Source of the DNA: Brumimicrobium sp040882265
GTDB taxonomy: Bacteria > Bacteroidota > Bacteroidia > Flavobacteriales_D > Crocinitomicaceae
Assembly (NCBI GenBank): GCA_040882265.1
Contig: JBBEBO010000157.1
Span: 16,042 to 80,041 of the forward strand
Length of the DNA: 64,000 bases
Direction of reading: 5' to 3'
The translations under genes and the position numbers were made by a program. Below the pieces are notes generated by a model. It did no database searches, was not told the DNA's origin, and saw only the letters and a list, made by a program, of their open reading frames with translations. Numbering within the stretch: the stretch's first letter is position 1; each line of letters opens with the position of its first letter. Below are positions 26,034 to 35,233 of the stretch, in pieces.

Positions 26034-27008
26034 ATGGCACAAAACGAACCAATCTTAGAGGAAAACAAGAACAGATTTGTACTGTTCCCAATTAAACATG
26101 ATGACATCTGGGCATTCTACAAAAAAGCGGAAGCAAGCTTTTGGACAGCAGAAGAAATAGATCTATCACCAGACTTAGTCGATTGGGAAAACAAATTAAA
26201 TGATGATGAACGTTATTTTGTAAAACATGTACTGGCTTTCTTTGCCGCTTCGGATGGAATTGTTAATGAAAATTTAGCTGAAAACTTCGTGGCTGAAGTA
26301 CAATACACAGAAGCAAAATTTTTCTATGGTTTCCAAATTGCAATGGAAAACATTCATTCGGAAACATACTCTTTGTTAATTGACACTTATATCAAAAACA
26401 ATGAAGAAAAGAACGAGCTTTTTAATGCTATTGACACAATGGAGTGTGTTAAGAAAAAGGCAGATTGGGCGCTTCGTTGGATAGATGAAGGTAACTTCGC
26501 AGAGCGTTTGATTGCTTTTGCTGCAGTTGAAGGAATCTTTTTCTCAGGGTCTTTTTGTTCAATCTTCTGGCTGAAGAAAAGAGGCTTGATGCCAGGTCTT
26601 TCTTTCTCAAATGAATTGATTTCAAGAGATGAAGGATTGCATTGTGATTTTGCGTGTCTATTATACAACAATCACTTAAATAATAAGCTTTCAGAAGAAA
26701 AAGTGAGAAGTATCATTTTAGACGCTGTTGTAATTGAAAAAGAATTTATCCTTGAGGCATTACCAGTTCGTTTAATTGGAATGAATTCAGAATTGATGTC
26801 TCAATATATCGAATTTGTTGCTGATAGACTGTTAATGGAGCTAGGATGTAAAAAAGAATATAACGCTACAAACCCATTCGACTTTATGGACATGATTTCT
26901 ATAGAAGGAAAAACTAATTTCTTCGAAAAACGTGTTGCAGAATACCAGAAAGCAGGAGTGATGGGAGATAATGAAGATAAGTCATTTAGCACAGATGAGG
27001 ACTTTTAG
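26034..27008 (+). CDS. nrdB: Ribonucleotide reductase small subunit (class I, eukaryote-like R2)
   Basis: A 324-residue R2 protein that carries the dinuclear metal site and stable tyrosyl radical for reducing ribonucleotides. The radical Tyr sits in EAKFFYGFQIAMENIHSE, which also supplies Glu/His metal ligands. Other ligands lie in the SDGIVNENLAENF helix and the EGIFFSGSF region. The C-terminal tail ends FSTDEDF, very like the mouse R2 tail that docks into R1. It is followed 54 nt later by nrdA, so the order is B then A. Confidence 0.96.
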   Translation: MAQNEPILEENKNRFVLFPIKHDDIWAFYKKAEASFWTAEEIDLSPDLVDWENKLNDDERYFVKHVLAFFAASDGIVNENLAENFVAEVQYTEAKFFYGFQIAMENIHSETYSLLIDTYIKNNEEKNELFNAIDTMECVKKKADWALRWIDEGNFAERLIAFAAVEGIFFSGSFCSIFWLKKRGLMPGLSFSNELISRDEGLHCDFACLLYNNHLNNKLSEEKVRSIILDAVVIEKEFILEALPVRLIGMNSELMSQYIEFVADRLLMELGCKKEYNATNPFDFMDMISIEGKTNFFEKRVAEYQKAGVMGDNEDKSFSTDEDF

Positions 27009-27062
27009 TATCAGAAAATTAGTTAAGGAAACCAGTAGTATAAACCCAATAAAAAAACTTAC

Positions 27063-29432
27063 ATGTACGTAATCAAAAGAGACGGCAGAAAAGAGCCAGT
27101 AAAATTCGACAAAATAACCGCAAGAATAGTGAAGATGTGCTACGGATTAGATCCGCTAGTATCACCTGAAAGTGTTGCAATGAAAGTAATTGAAGGAATC
27201 TATGACGGTGTGACAACTATCGTTTTAGATAACCTTGCTGCTGAAGTAGCTGCTTCAAAAACAATTGAACACCCAGATTATGCGTTACTAGCTTCGCGTA
27301 TCTCGGTTTCGAATTTGCACAAAAACACGAAAAAAACGTTTTCTGAAACAATGGAAGACCTTTATCGTTATATCGACCCAAAAACAGGTAAAAATGCAGC
27401 TTTGTTAGCAGACGATGTATACGACATCATTAAGGAAAACAGTGAACGTCTCGATTCTAGCATTATTTATGATCGTGATTTTAGATATGATTACTTTGGT
27501 TTTAAAACATTAGAGCGTTCTTATTTACTGAAATTAGATGGAGAAATAGCTGAACGTCCTCAACATATGTTGATGCGTGTTTCTGTTGGTATTCACAAAG
27601 ATGATATCGATTCAGTGATCAAGACATACAACCTTATGTCAGAAGGTTGGTTTACACATGCTACTCCAACTTTGTTTAATGCTGGAACACCAAAACCTCA
27701 GATGTCTTCTTGTTTCTTACTAACAATGAAAGAAGATAGCATTGAAGGAATTTATGATACGCTTTCAAGCTGTGCTAAAATATCTCAATCTGCTGGCGGA
27801 ATAGGATTGGCTCTGCACGATATTCGTGCAAAAGGATCTTATATACGTGGAACAAACGGTACTTCGAACGGGATTGTACCAATGCTGCGCGTGTTTAATG
27901 ATACTGCAAGATATGTTGATCAAGGTGGAGGAAAACGTAAAGGTTCTTTCGCAATGTACCTCGAACCATGGCACGCGGATGTGTTTGACTTCCTAGAAAT
28001 GAAGAAAAACCACGGTAAAGAAGAAAACAGAGCACGTGATTTATTTTACGCACTTTGGATTCCAGATTTATTTATGCAACGTGTTGAAGAAAACGGGGAA
28101 TGGACGTTAATGTGTCCTAACGAGTGTCCAGGTTTATCTGATGCATACGGGGAAGAGTTTGAAGCGCTTTATACGAAATATGAAAAAGAAGGAAAAGGAA
28201 GAAAAACAATTAAAGCACAAGAGCTTTGGTTTAAAGTTTTGGAATCTCAAATTGAGACAGGAACTCCTTACATGCTTTATAAAGATGCAGCAAACAAGAA
28301 ATCAAATCAAAAGAATTTAGGTACGATTAAATCGTCCAATTTATGTACTGAAATTATTGAGTACACTGCACCTGATGAGGTAGCTGTTTGTAATTTGGCA
28401 TCATTAGCCCTTCCAAAATATGTAACAGAAGATGGTTTTGATTACGATAAATTGTTTGAAGTTACATATCAAGCAACTGTAAACTTAAACAGAATCATTG
28501 ATGGAAATTATTACCCTGTAGATGAGGCGAAAAATTCAAATATGCGTCACCGTCCAATCGGATTAGGTGTACAAGGGTTGGCTGATACATATATTTTAAT
28601 GAGAATGCCTTTTGATTCTCCAGAAGCACAAAAGTTAAACAAAGAAATTTTTGAAACAATCTATTATGCTGCAATGACAGCATCTAAAGACTTGGCTAAA
28701 GTAGAAGGTCCATACGAAACTTGGAAAGGTTCTCCTGTTTCTGAAGGAGTTTTCCAGTTCGATATGTGGGATGTTACTCCTTCTGATCGTTGGGAGTGGG
28801 ATATACTGAGAGATGAAGTTAAAGAACACGGTGTTCGTAACTCATTGCTACTTGCTCCAATGCCGACGGCATCTACAGCTCAAATTTTAGGAAATAACGA
28901 ATGTTTTGAGCCATATACGTCAAACGTTTATACAAGACGCGTACTTTCAGGTGAGTTTATTATCGTAAACAAGCACTTGTTACGTGACTTGGTAAAAGAA
29001 GGTTTATGGAACAACAATATGCGTCAAAAATTAATGGCTGCAAATGGTTCAGTTCAAGATATACCAGAAATTCCACAACACATAAAAGACCTTTATAAAA
29101 CAGCCTGGGAATTGTCTCAAAAAGCGATTATTGAGCAAGCTGCAGATCGCGGAGCTTATATTTGTCAATCACAATCGTTAAATATTTTCATGGAAAATGC
29201 AAACTTTGGTAAGTTGACATCAATGCATTTCTACGGTTGGAAAAAAGGACTTAAAACAGGAATGTACTATTTAAGAACGAAAGCCGCTACTAATGCAATT
29301 CAGTTTACTGTTGATAAATCAATAACTGAAAAAGGTAAAGAAGAAGATGCTCCAATGACAACAGAAGAAATCCAATCACAGGTTTCTTGCTCATTGGATG
29401 ATCCAGATGACTGCGAAATGTGTAGTGGTTAA
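27063..29432 (+). CDS. nrdA: Ribonucleotide reductase large subunit (class I alpha)
   Basis: A 789-residue R1 protein. An ATP-cone for overall activity control lies at the N-terminus (MYVIKRDGRKEPVKFDKI). The redox-active cysteine of the active-site pair is in QMSSCFLLTM, the thiyl-radical site in SSNLCTEIIEY, and the second cysteine in EVAVCNLASLALP. The C-terminal shuttle pair is CEMC, 5 residues from the end. It acts with NrdB to make dNTPs. The gene ends 36 nt before a strong terminator, closing the nrdBA operon. Confidence 0.97.
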   Translation: MYVIKRDGRKEPVKFDKITARIVKMCYGLDPLVSPESVAMKVIEGIYDGVTTIVLDNLAAEVAASKTIEHPDYALLASRISVSNLHKNTKKTFSETMEDLYRYIDPKTGKNAALLADDVYDIIKENSERLDSSIIYDRDFRYDYFGFKTLERSYLLKLDGEIAERPQHMLMRVSVGIHKDDIDSVIKTYNLMSEGWFTHATPTLFNAGTPKPQMSSCFLLTMKEDSIEGIYDTLSSCAKISQSAGGIGLALHDIRAKGSYIRGTNGTSNGIVPMLRVFNDTARYVDQGGGKRKGSFAMYLEPWHADVFDFLEMKKNHGKEENRARDLFYALWIPDLFMQRVEENGEWTLMCPNECPGLSDAYGEEFEALYTKYEKEGKGRKTIKAQELWFKVLESQIETGTPYMLYKDAANKKSNQKNLGTIKSSNLCTEIIEYTAPDEVAVCNLASLALPKYVTEDGFDYDKLFEVTYQATVNLNRIIDGNYYPVDEAKNSNMRHRPIGLGVQGLADTYILMRMPFDSPEAQKLNKEIFETIYYAAMTASKDLAKVEGPYETWKGSPVSEGVFQFDMWDVTPSDRWEWDILRDEVKEHGVRNSLLLAPMPTASTAQILGNNECFEPYTSNVYTRRVLSGEFIIVNKHLLRDLVKEGLWNNNMRQKLMAANGSVQDIPEIPQHIKDLYKTAWELSQKAIIEQAADRGAYICQSQSLNIFMENANFGKLTSMHFYGWKKGLKTGMYYLRTKAATNAIQFTVDKSITEKGKEEDAPMTTEEIQSQVSCSLDDPDDCEMCSG

Positions 29433-29468
29433 TAATTGTGCCGTTTTTATTGCACTACTCAAACAGAA

Positions 29469-29495
29469 ACACGTCTCGAAAGGGACGTGTTTTTT
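29469..29495 (+). terminator. Terminator of nrdBA
   Basis: Stem ACACGTC/GACGTGT is extended by a U-G and a C-G pair around a GAAA loop and followed by a T-run. Confidence 0.85.
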
Positions 29496-29577
29496 GTTGG
29501 TGTAATAAGTGTTTTGAAACACTATTGTCTGAGATAAATTGGGTCCTCTCATTTCATTCAAGGTTGTAGGATATACT

Positions 29578-29645
29578 GTAGGGACGAACGGCTGTTCGTC
29601 CCTACTTGATATAAAAATCACGCAATACACGCCCTACACAAAGTG
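29578..29645. repeat. Dispersed-type palindromic repeat (GTAGGGACGAAC hairpin)
   Basis: A perfect 12-bp stem GTAGGGACGAAC (29578-29589) / GTTCGTCCCTAC (29594-29605) with a 4-nt loop. It is followed by an ATCACGCAATACACGCCCTA segment. This combination resembles the GTAGGGGCGAAC-type hairpins dispersed in many bacterial genomes, which are non-autonomous mobile repeats. That recall is from memory, and only one copy is in this window. Confidence 0.6.
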
Positions 29646-29666
29646 CCGACGGATTCGGTAAATTCG

Positions 29667-30272
29667 TCACTGGTTACTACAAAATTTGTCATTAAAAAAA
29701 GTCACCATCTTCTCAATTGCCCTTCCCCGATGACTCATTCTATTTTTTTCATCCATCGACATTTCGGCAAATGTTCTACCACAGTTTTCAGGTTCAAAGA
29801 TTGGGTCATAGCCGAAGCCATCATTTCCAACTCTTTTATTGCGAATTTCTCCATTTACAATTCCTTCAAAGAAATGTGTTTCATCATCTAAAAGAAGTGC
29901 AACAACCGTTCTAAAATTTGCCTTTCTACTGGGTTGATCTTTTAACTTTTGAAGTACTAAATCCATGTTTTTTTCGCTATTTTTCTCCGGCCCAGCATAT
30001 CGTGCACTATAAACTCCTGGCTCACCATTTAGCGCATCAATTTCTAGTCCAGTGTCATCAGCAAAGCAATTCACTCTGTATTTGTCACGAACATATTTTG
30101 CCTTCTGCAAAGCATTTCCTTGTAAATCTGGTTGGGTTTCAGGTATTTCATCAGTACATCCAATCTCTGAAAGTGTTTTAACCACAACGTGTGAAGGTAG
30201 TAACGATTGAATCTCTTTTGCTTTATTTGCGTTTTGAGTGGCAAAGACTAACGTAATTGTTTCTTTTGACAT
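29667..30272 (-). CDS. rdgB: Non-canonical purine NTP pyrophosphatase (RdgB/HAM1)
   Basis: A 201-residue enzyme hydrolysing dITP, XTP and similar NTPs to the monophosphates, which cleans the nucleotide pool. Family motifs are intact: LVFATQNANKAKEI at the N-terminus, CFADDTGLEIDALNGEPGVY with the catalytic Asp, SARYAG, GFGYDPIFEP and the C-terminal SHRGRAIEKM. Length is typical. It is transcribed toward nrdA and ends about 20 nt from the palindromic repeat. It probably has its own promoter. Confidence 0.96.
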   Translation of the reverse strand: MSKETITLVFATQNANKAKEIQSLLPSHVVVKTLSEIGCTDEIPETQPDLQGNALQKAKYVRDKYRVNCFADDTGLEIDALNGEPGVYSARYAGPEKNSEKNMDLVLQKLKDQPSRKANFRTVVALLLDDETHFFEGIVNGEIRNKRVGNDGFGYDPIFEPENCGRTFAEMSMDEKNRMSHRGRAIEKMVTFFNDKFCSNQ

Positions 30273-30344
30273 GAGATGTTTTTTACGAAATTAAAAATTA
30301 CAGTTGAATTAAAAAGATTTAGTAGAGGAGGCATGGAAAAACTA

Positions 30345-31415
30345 TTATTTAAATAATGCCAAATAGTTATTTAAGTTAGCTTCAACGCTGAATTTTTCTT
30401 TAACAGTATTCTTTCCTTTTAATCCAATTGATTTTCTAAGTGACTTATCCTTGATTAATTGTCTTAAAGTTTTTTCCCATTCTTCAACAGTATTACACAA
30501 AAAACCATTATTTCCATGAGAAATAATTTCTTTGTTAACCCCAACTGGTGAAGCGATTGTTGGAATTTCCAACGCCATGTACTGTAGAGCTTTAAACCCA
30601 CATTTGCCTTTTGACCAAACATCTTCCTCTAAAGGCATAATTCCGATATTTATTTCAGCTAAATCTTGAATCTCCGTTTCCTTTTGCCATTTGACAAAGT
30701 GCAATGATTTTAATTTATAGTTGGGCGCTTCATTAGATATAACACGAAATTCAAATTTGTGTTCTTTTTCAAGCTTTGTGATAATTGGTACAATAAAATC
30801 TAAGTAACGCATGGTTGTATGGGTTCCAGTCCATCCAATTGTCAATAGTGGTTTTTCTTGATTTGTTGAAAGATTGTGGTGATTAACTAAATCAATAGTT
30901 GTTGGAATTACTTTTACATTGGAGTTAAATTGTTTAGCATAATCTGCTAAATATTCATTTCCTGCTGTAATTTGATGTGCCCATTTGATACAATATTTTA
31001 TTTTCCAGTAAGCTTTCAATCTATTGTATTTAGCATTTATAGCACTGAAGTTGGGAAGCCAAATTGCATCATCAAAATCGTAAATGTATTTTACACCTAA
31101 AACTTTTGACAAGACCCATTCAAAAACAGGTGGCCCTAAATGAGCTGTTTCTCGGTGAATAAAAACGTAATCGGCTTTTTTAATATGAAAAAGCAGAGCC
31201 CAACGTCGAAGGAAACTATTAAGAATTCCAACTATTTTATAAAGGGTGTTTCCTTTAGTATATAGCGTTTTCCAGATTTTTTCGTTAAGAAAAGCGTAAA
31301 AACTTACTTCATAGCCCTCTTTTTCGAACGATTCAATATATTGTTCAAATCTAAATCGTTGTGAGGGAGCTTCGCCTTTTGGATATGGAGCCAGTATGTA
31401 AATTTTTTTACTCAC
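30345..31415 (-). CDS. Glycosyltransferase, GT4 family
   Basis: A 356-residue GT-B enzyme. The N-terminus ILAPYPKGEAPSQRFRFEQY is typical of a group of Bacteroidota GT4 enzymes. The YIYDFDDAIWLPN block sits in the acceptor domain. The donor domain has LTIGWTGTHTTMRYLD and the GT4-like stretch GIMPLEEDVWSKGKCGFKALQYMAL, with the conserved Lys-Cys-Gly-x-Lys typical of this group. It is located singly between rdgB and dusB and not in an obvious polysaccharide cluster. The acceptor is unknown. Confidence 0.87.
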   Translation of the reverse strand: MSKKIYILAPYPKGEAPSQRFRFEQYIESFEKEGYEVSFYAFLNEKIWKTLYTKGNTLYKIVGILNSFLRRWALLFHIKKADYVFIHRETAHLGPPVFEWVLSKVLGVKYIYDFDDAIWLPNFSAINAKYNRLKAYWKIKYCIKWAHQITAGNEYLADYAKQFNSNVKVIPTTIDLVNHHNLSTNQEKPLLTIGWTGTHTTMRYLDFIVPIITKLEKEHKFEFRVISNEAPNYKLKSLHFVKWQKETEIQDLAEINIGIMPLEEDVWSKGKCGFKALQYMALEIPTIASPVGVNKEIISHGNNGFLCNTVEEWEKTLRQLIKDKSLRKSIGLKGKNTVKEKFSVEANLNNYLALFK

Positions 31416-31500
31416 CTGACGAATATAGCGTAAACTAAGGGAAAATTTATACTTAAATAAAGGATTTGTTTATTCTATAGATGAAATAATCTTTTTTAGA

Positions 31501-32496
31501 CTAAACAAGAAAGTCTATCTCGTCAAATCGCTGACTTATTTCATCTAAAGTGTCATATATTTCATTTAGATCAAAAGTAGTGACCAACTTAGTTCGATAA
31601 GGCTTAAAGTGAGGAATACCTTTGAAATAATTAGTGTAATGTCGTTTCATTTCAACTAATGCTAGTTTTTCTCCTTTCCATTTTATACTCATATCTAAAT
31701 GCCTACGAGTAACGTCTATTCGTTGTTGAAGTGTTGGCTTTGGTAAATGTTCACCGGTTTTATAATAGTGTTTAATTTCATTAAAAACCCATGGGTAACC
31801 AATACTAGCTCGTCCAATCATAAGCCCATCTACACCATATTTATTTTTGTATTCAACAGCTTTTTCAGGTGAGTCAATGTCACCGTTACCAAATACAGGA
31901 ATGTGCATTCTTGGATTGTTTTTCACTTCTGAAATCAAGCTCCAGTCTGCTTCACCTTTATACATTTGTTTGCGTGTACGCCCATGGATTGAAATCGCCT
32001 CTATCCCTACATCTTGTAGGCGCTCAGCTACTTCAACAATGTACTTTGTGTTTTCATCCCATCCCAAACGAGTTTTTACAGTAACAGGAAGCTTAGTGCT
32101 TTTTACTATTGCTGCAGTCATTCTAACCATTTTAGGGATATCTTGTAAAATTCCCGCACCAGAACCTTTACAAGCTACTTTTTTTACGGGACAACCGTAG
32201 TTGATATCAATAATGTCTGGATTCGTTTTTTCGGTGATTTCAGTTGCTTGCTTCATACTTTCGATATCATTACCGAAAATTTGAATGCCTACAGGTCTTT
32301 CATATTCAAAAATATCAAGTTTTTGAACACTTTTTACGGCATCACGAATCAATCCTTCAGAGGAGATGAACTCTGTGTACATCAAGTCTGCACCATTTTC
32401 TTTACACAAAGCACGAAATGGCGGATCACTCACATCTTCCATCGGTGCAAGCAATAAAGGAAAATCTCCTAATTCTATGTTGCGTATTTTTGTCAA
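31501..32496 (-). CDS. dusB: tRNA-dihydrouridine synthase (DusB-type)
   Basis: A 331-residue flavoprotein reducing uridine to dihydrouridine in the tRNA D-loop. The N-terminal FMN barrel begins with LLLAPMEDVSDPPFRALC. The catalytic Cys is in DINYGCPVKKVACKGSGAG, and the phosphate-binding block is FGNGDIDSPEKA with GLMIGRASIGYPW. The C-terminal helical domain follows. Length is normal. A minus-strand TACTTTTG box lies 24 nt before the start. Confidence 0.95.
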   Translation of the reverse strand: MTKIRNIELGDFPLLLAPMEDVSDPPFRALCKENGADLMYTEFISSEGLIRDAVKSVQKLDIFEYERPVGIQIFGNDIESMKQATEITEKTNPDIIDINYGCPVKKVACKGSGAGILQDIPKMVRMTAAIVKSTKLPVTVKTRLGWDENTKYIVEVAERLQDVGIEAISIHGRTRKQMYKGEADWSLISEVKNNPRMHIPVFGNGDIDSPEKAVEYKNKYGVDGLMIGRASIGYPWVFNEIKHYYKTGEHLPKPTLQQRIDVTRRHLDMSIKWKGEKLALVEMKRHYTNYFKGIPHFKPYRTKLVTTFDLNEIYDTLDEISQRFDEIDFLV

Positions 32497-32519
32497 TCTA
32501 CTTTACTGAAAAGTGTGTA

Positions 32520-32527
32520 CAAAAGTA
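32520..32527 (-). promoter_or_regulatory. -7 promoter box for dusB
   Basis: TACTTTTG on the minus strand fits TAnnTTTG and lies 24 nt before the dusB ATG. Confidence 0.5.
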
Positions 32528-32628
32528 CGGCTTAGTATGAGAACAACAAAAAATAATTTGAGTAGCCTTTTTTACATTGCTTTCGTAAACAGGTTAGTCG
32601 TTACAATACAAGCTTAATTCCTGCGTTT

Positions 32629-32636
32629 TAAGTTTG
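32629..32636 (+). promoter_or_regulatory. TAAGTTTG box 2 nt before the 32639 ATG
   Basis: A perfect TAnnTTTG match directly abutting the start codon. If functional, the mRNA would be leaderless or nearly so. No -33 TTG was seen. Confidence 0.3.
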
Positions 32637-32638
32637 TT

Positions 32639-33310
32639 ATGAAAACTATCTCATTTATTATTTTCTTTATTCCGTTTTTTGTGTTAGCTCAACAGCGTAT
32701 AGGATTTGATGTGAGTTACAGACAAATGGGTATTAATTCGACATTAAGTTATCACAAGGTTTTTGCAGAAAACTGGTTAATATCAGGAGCACTTACTTAT
32801 GGACAAAAAGGTAGATATATAGCTGATTACCGAGATTATGACCTTAGCAAAACAACGTTCTTTTCACCTTGGAATGAGGTGAATGAACCAATTATATCGA
32901 ATGGTTCAGAATACCATCTAAAAAACTATTCTGTAAAAAATAAAGCCTTATCTGTTCAAATAGGAATTGGTTATTTCCACAGCTTTAATGTTCAGCATGG
33001 ACTTCGGGGACACATTTTAGCGCAGTATGGTCAAGCTTTTAACCGAATAAATGGCACTTATGACGCTAGTGATCAAAGTTACAACAAACATAGATTAACA
33101 AAAACAAATCATTCCATAGCAGCCGTAAGCGCCGAATTATATCATACGATTCAAGTGTGGCAAAAATTCACGTTCTTTTATGGACTGAAAGCACCATATT
33201 ATTTCTCGATTGATAAAAGTCGATTTAACCCAACAAGAAAAGACGACAATTTTTATGGAATTGAACCTGAATTGAGTTTGGGAATAACTTATTTAATCGG
33301 AGATTGCTAA
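32639..33310 (+). CDS. Small secreted, probably outer-membrane beta-barrel protein
   Basis: A 223-residue protein with a clear signal peptide (about 1-17, ending VLAQ). The mature part has alternating hydrophobic/aromatic strands (GFDVSYRQMGINSTLSYH, ALSVQIGIGYFHSF, LSLGITYLIG) and many Tyr/Phe, consistent with an 8-10-strand outer-membrane barrel. I do not recognise a family. It is upstream of aspS on the same strand with an 86-nt gap and is likely a separate unit. Confidence 0.65.
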   Translation: MKTISFIIFFIPFFVLAQQRIGFDVSYRQMGINSTLSYHKVFAENWLISGALTYGQKGRYIADYRDYDLSKTTFFSPWNEVNEPIISNGSEYHLKNYSVKNKALSVQIGIGYFHSFNVQHGLRGHILAQYGQAFNRINGTYDASDQSYNKHRLTKTNHSIAAVSAELYHTIQVWQKFTFFYGLKAPYYFSIDKSRFNPTRKDDNFYGIEPELSLGITYLIGDC

Positions 33311-33396
33311 TGCTTCACACATTTTATGTCAATTAAAGGCGTTGACACCTAAAAAATAGATTCTTCTTTCTATTTTTGTCCAAAATTGAATAAGTC

Positions 33397-35154
33397 ATGT
33401 ACAGAACGCATAATTGTGGAGAATTAAGAATTTCGAATGTTGGAAATACAGTAACGCTTTCCGGATGGGTGCAGAGAACTCGAGAAATGGGAGGAATGAC
33501 CTTTGTCGATTTACGCGACCGTTATGGAATTACACAATTGGCATTTAGTACTGATGATAATGATGCTTTAAATCAGTCTGCTCGAAAGTTGGGGCGTGAA
33601 TTCGTCATTCAAATTAAGGGAGAAGTCATTGAACGTTCAAGCAAAAATAAAAATATCCCAACAGGTGAAGTAGAGATTAAGGTTTCAGACCTAACGATTT
33701 TAAATGCTGCTAAAACACCACCTTTTACAATTGAAAAAGAAACAGATGGCGGAGAAGAGCTTCGCATGCAGTACCGTTATTTAGATCTTCGAAGAACAGT
33801 TATTCAAGATAAACTTCGCCTTAGAAATAAAGTTGCTTTAGAAACAAGAAAATATTTGGACGGAATTGACTTTATGGATGTTGAAACTCCTTATTTGATT
33901 AAATCAACTCCTGAAGGCGCTCGAGATTTTGTTGTACCAAGTAGAATGAACCAAGGTGAGTTTTATGCGCTTCCACAATCTCCACAAACCTTTAAACAGT
34001 TGTTAATGGTTTCTGGAATTGATCGCTACTATCAGATTGTAAAATGCTTCAGAGATGAGGATTTAAGAGCTGACAGACAACCAGAGTTTACTCAAATTGA
34101 TTGTGAAATGTCTTTTGTAGAGCAAGAAGATATTCTCAAAACATTTGAAGGATTGGTAAAACACCTATTTAAAACATGTAGAAGTATAGATTTTGATGGA
34201 GACTTCCCACGTATGTCTTACGCTGAAGCAATGGAAAAATACGGTTCTGATAAGCCAGACATTCGTTTTGGAATGGAATTTAAAAACTTGAACGCTGTTG
34301 CCCAAAATAAAGGGTTTAAAATATTTGATGAAGCAGAATTGGTTGTTGGAATTGTTGCAGAACAATGTGCTGTTTACACCAGAAAACAACTAGATAAACT
34401 TACAGATTGGGTAAAAAGACCACAGGTTGGAGCAAAAGGATTGGTTTACGTGAAGTACAATGAAGACGGTTCTTTTAAAAGTTCAGTTGATAAATTCTAT
34501 TCACAAGAAGACCTAAAAACTTGGGCCGAAATAGCAGGAGCAAAACCAGGTGATTTAATGCTCATTTTGAGTGGAGAAGCTGAAAAAGTTCGCAAACAAA
34601 TGAGTGATTTGCGTTTACACATGGGGAATGAACTAGGGTTGAGAAATCCGAATGAATTTAAACCTCTTTGGGTAGTTGATTTCCCCCTTTTAGAGTGGGA
34701 TGAAGAAACTGAGCGTTATCATGCAATGCATCATCCGTTTACTTCACCGAAATCAGAAGATTTGGAACTCATTAAAACAAAGCCAGGAGAAGTTCGTGCA
34801 AACGCTTACGATTTAGCGATGAACGGTGTGGAGCTAGGCGGAGGTTCAATTCGTATTCACGATCGCGAGCTTCAATCACAAATGTTTGACTTACTAGGCT
34901 TCACAAAAGAAGAGGCTGAAGCTCAATTTGGATTCTTGATGAATGCTTTTGAATTTGGAGCTCCACCGCATGGAGGAATTGCTTTTGGTTTAGATCGGTT
35001 GGTGGCAACTATGGGTGGATCAGACTCAATCCGTGATTATATTGCATTTCCAAAAAACAACGCCGGTAGAGACATCATGATTAATGCACCAGCAAATATT
35101 GACGAAGTTCAATTAAATGAGCTTGCGCTTAGTTTGAAGAAAATAGAGGATTAA
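33397..35154 (+). CDS. aspS: Aspartyl-tRNA synthetase
   Basis: A 585-residue bacterial-type AspRS. It has an N-terminal OB-fold anticodon-binding domain (1-about 105, VTLSGWVQRTREMGGMTFVD), the class II core with motif 2 (YYQIVKCFRDEDLRADRQPE), the bacterial GAD insertion (about 300-410) and motif 3 (GGIAFGLDRLVATMGG) near the C-terminus. It charges tRNA-Asp with aspartate. The TAA stop sits in an A-run that doubles as the T-run of a terminator on the opposite strand. Confidence 0.97.
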   Translation: MYRTHNCGELRISNVGNTVTLSGWVQRTREMGGMTFVDLRDRYGITQLAFSTDDNDALNQSARKLGREFVIQIKGEVIERSSKNKNIPTGEVEIKVSDLTILNAAKTPPFTIEKETDGGEELRMQYRYLDLRRTVIQDKLRLRNKVALETRKYLDGIDFMDVETPYLIKSTPEGARDFVVPSRMNQGEFYALPQSPQTFKQLLMVSGIDRYYQIVKCFRDEDLRADRQPEFTQIDCEMSFVEQEDILKTFEGLVKHLFKTCRSIDFDGDFPRMSYAEAMEKYGSDKPDIRFGMEFKNLNAVAQNKGFKIFDEAELVVGIVAEQCAVYTRKQLDKLTDWVKRPQVGAKGLVYVKYNEDGSFKSSVDKFYSQEDLKTWAEIAGAKPGDLMLILSGEAEKVRKQMSDLRLHMGNELGLRNPNEFKPLWVVDFPLLEWDEETERYHAMHHPFTSPKSEDLELIKTKPGEVRANAYDLAMNGVELGGGSIRIHDRELQSQMFDLLGFTKEEAEAQFGFLMNAFEFGAPPHGGIAFGLDRLVATMGGSDSIRDYIAFPKNNAGRDIMINAPANIDEVQLNELALSLKKIED

Positions 35155-35200
35155 AAAAAAGTGACGAATCTGAGGTAAAAACCATTTATGATTCGTCACT
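35153..35200 (-). terminator. Terminator of the SulP/carbonic anhydrase operon (minus strand)
   Basis: An 11-bp perfect stem AGTGACGAATC (35160-35170) / GATTCGTCACT (35190-35200). On the minus strand it is followed by eight T (A-run 35153-35160), which overlap the aspS stop codon. Confidence 0.8.
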
Positions 35201-35233
35201 AATTGCATTTTATGATAACTAATGTTCGAACAA

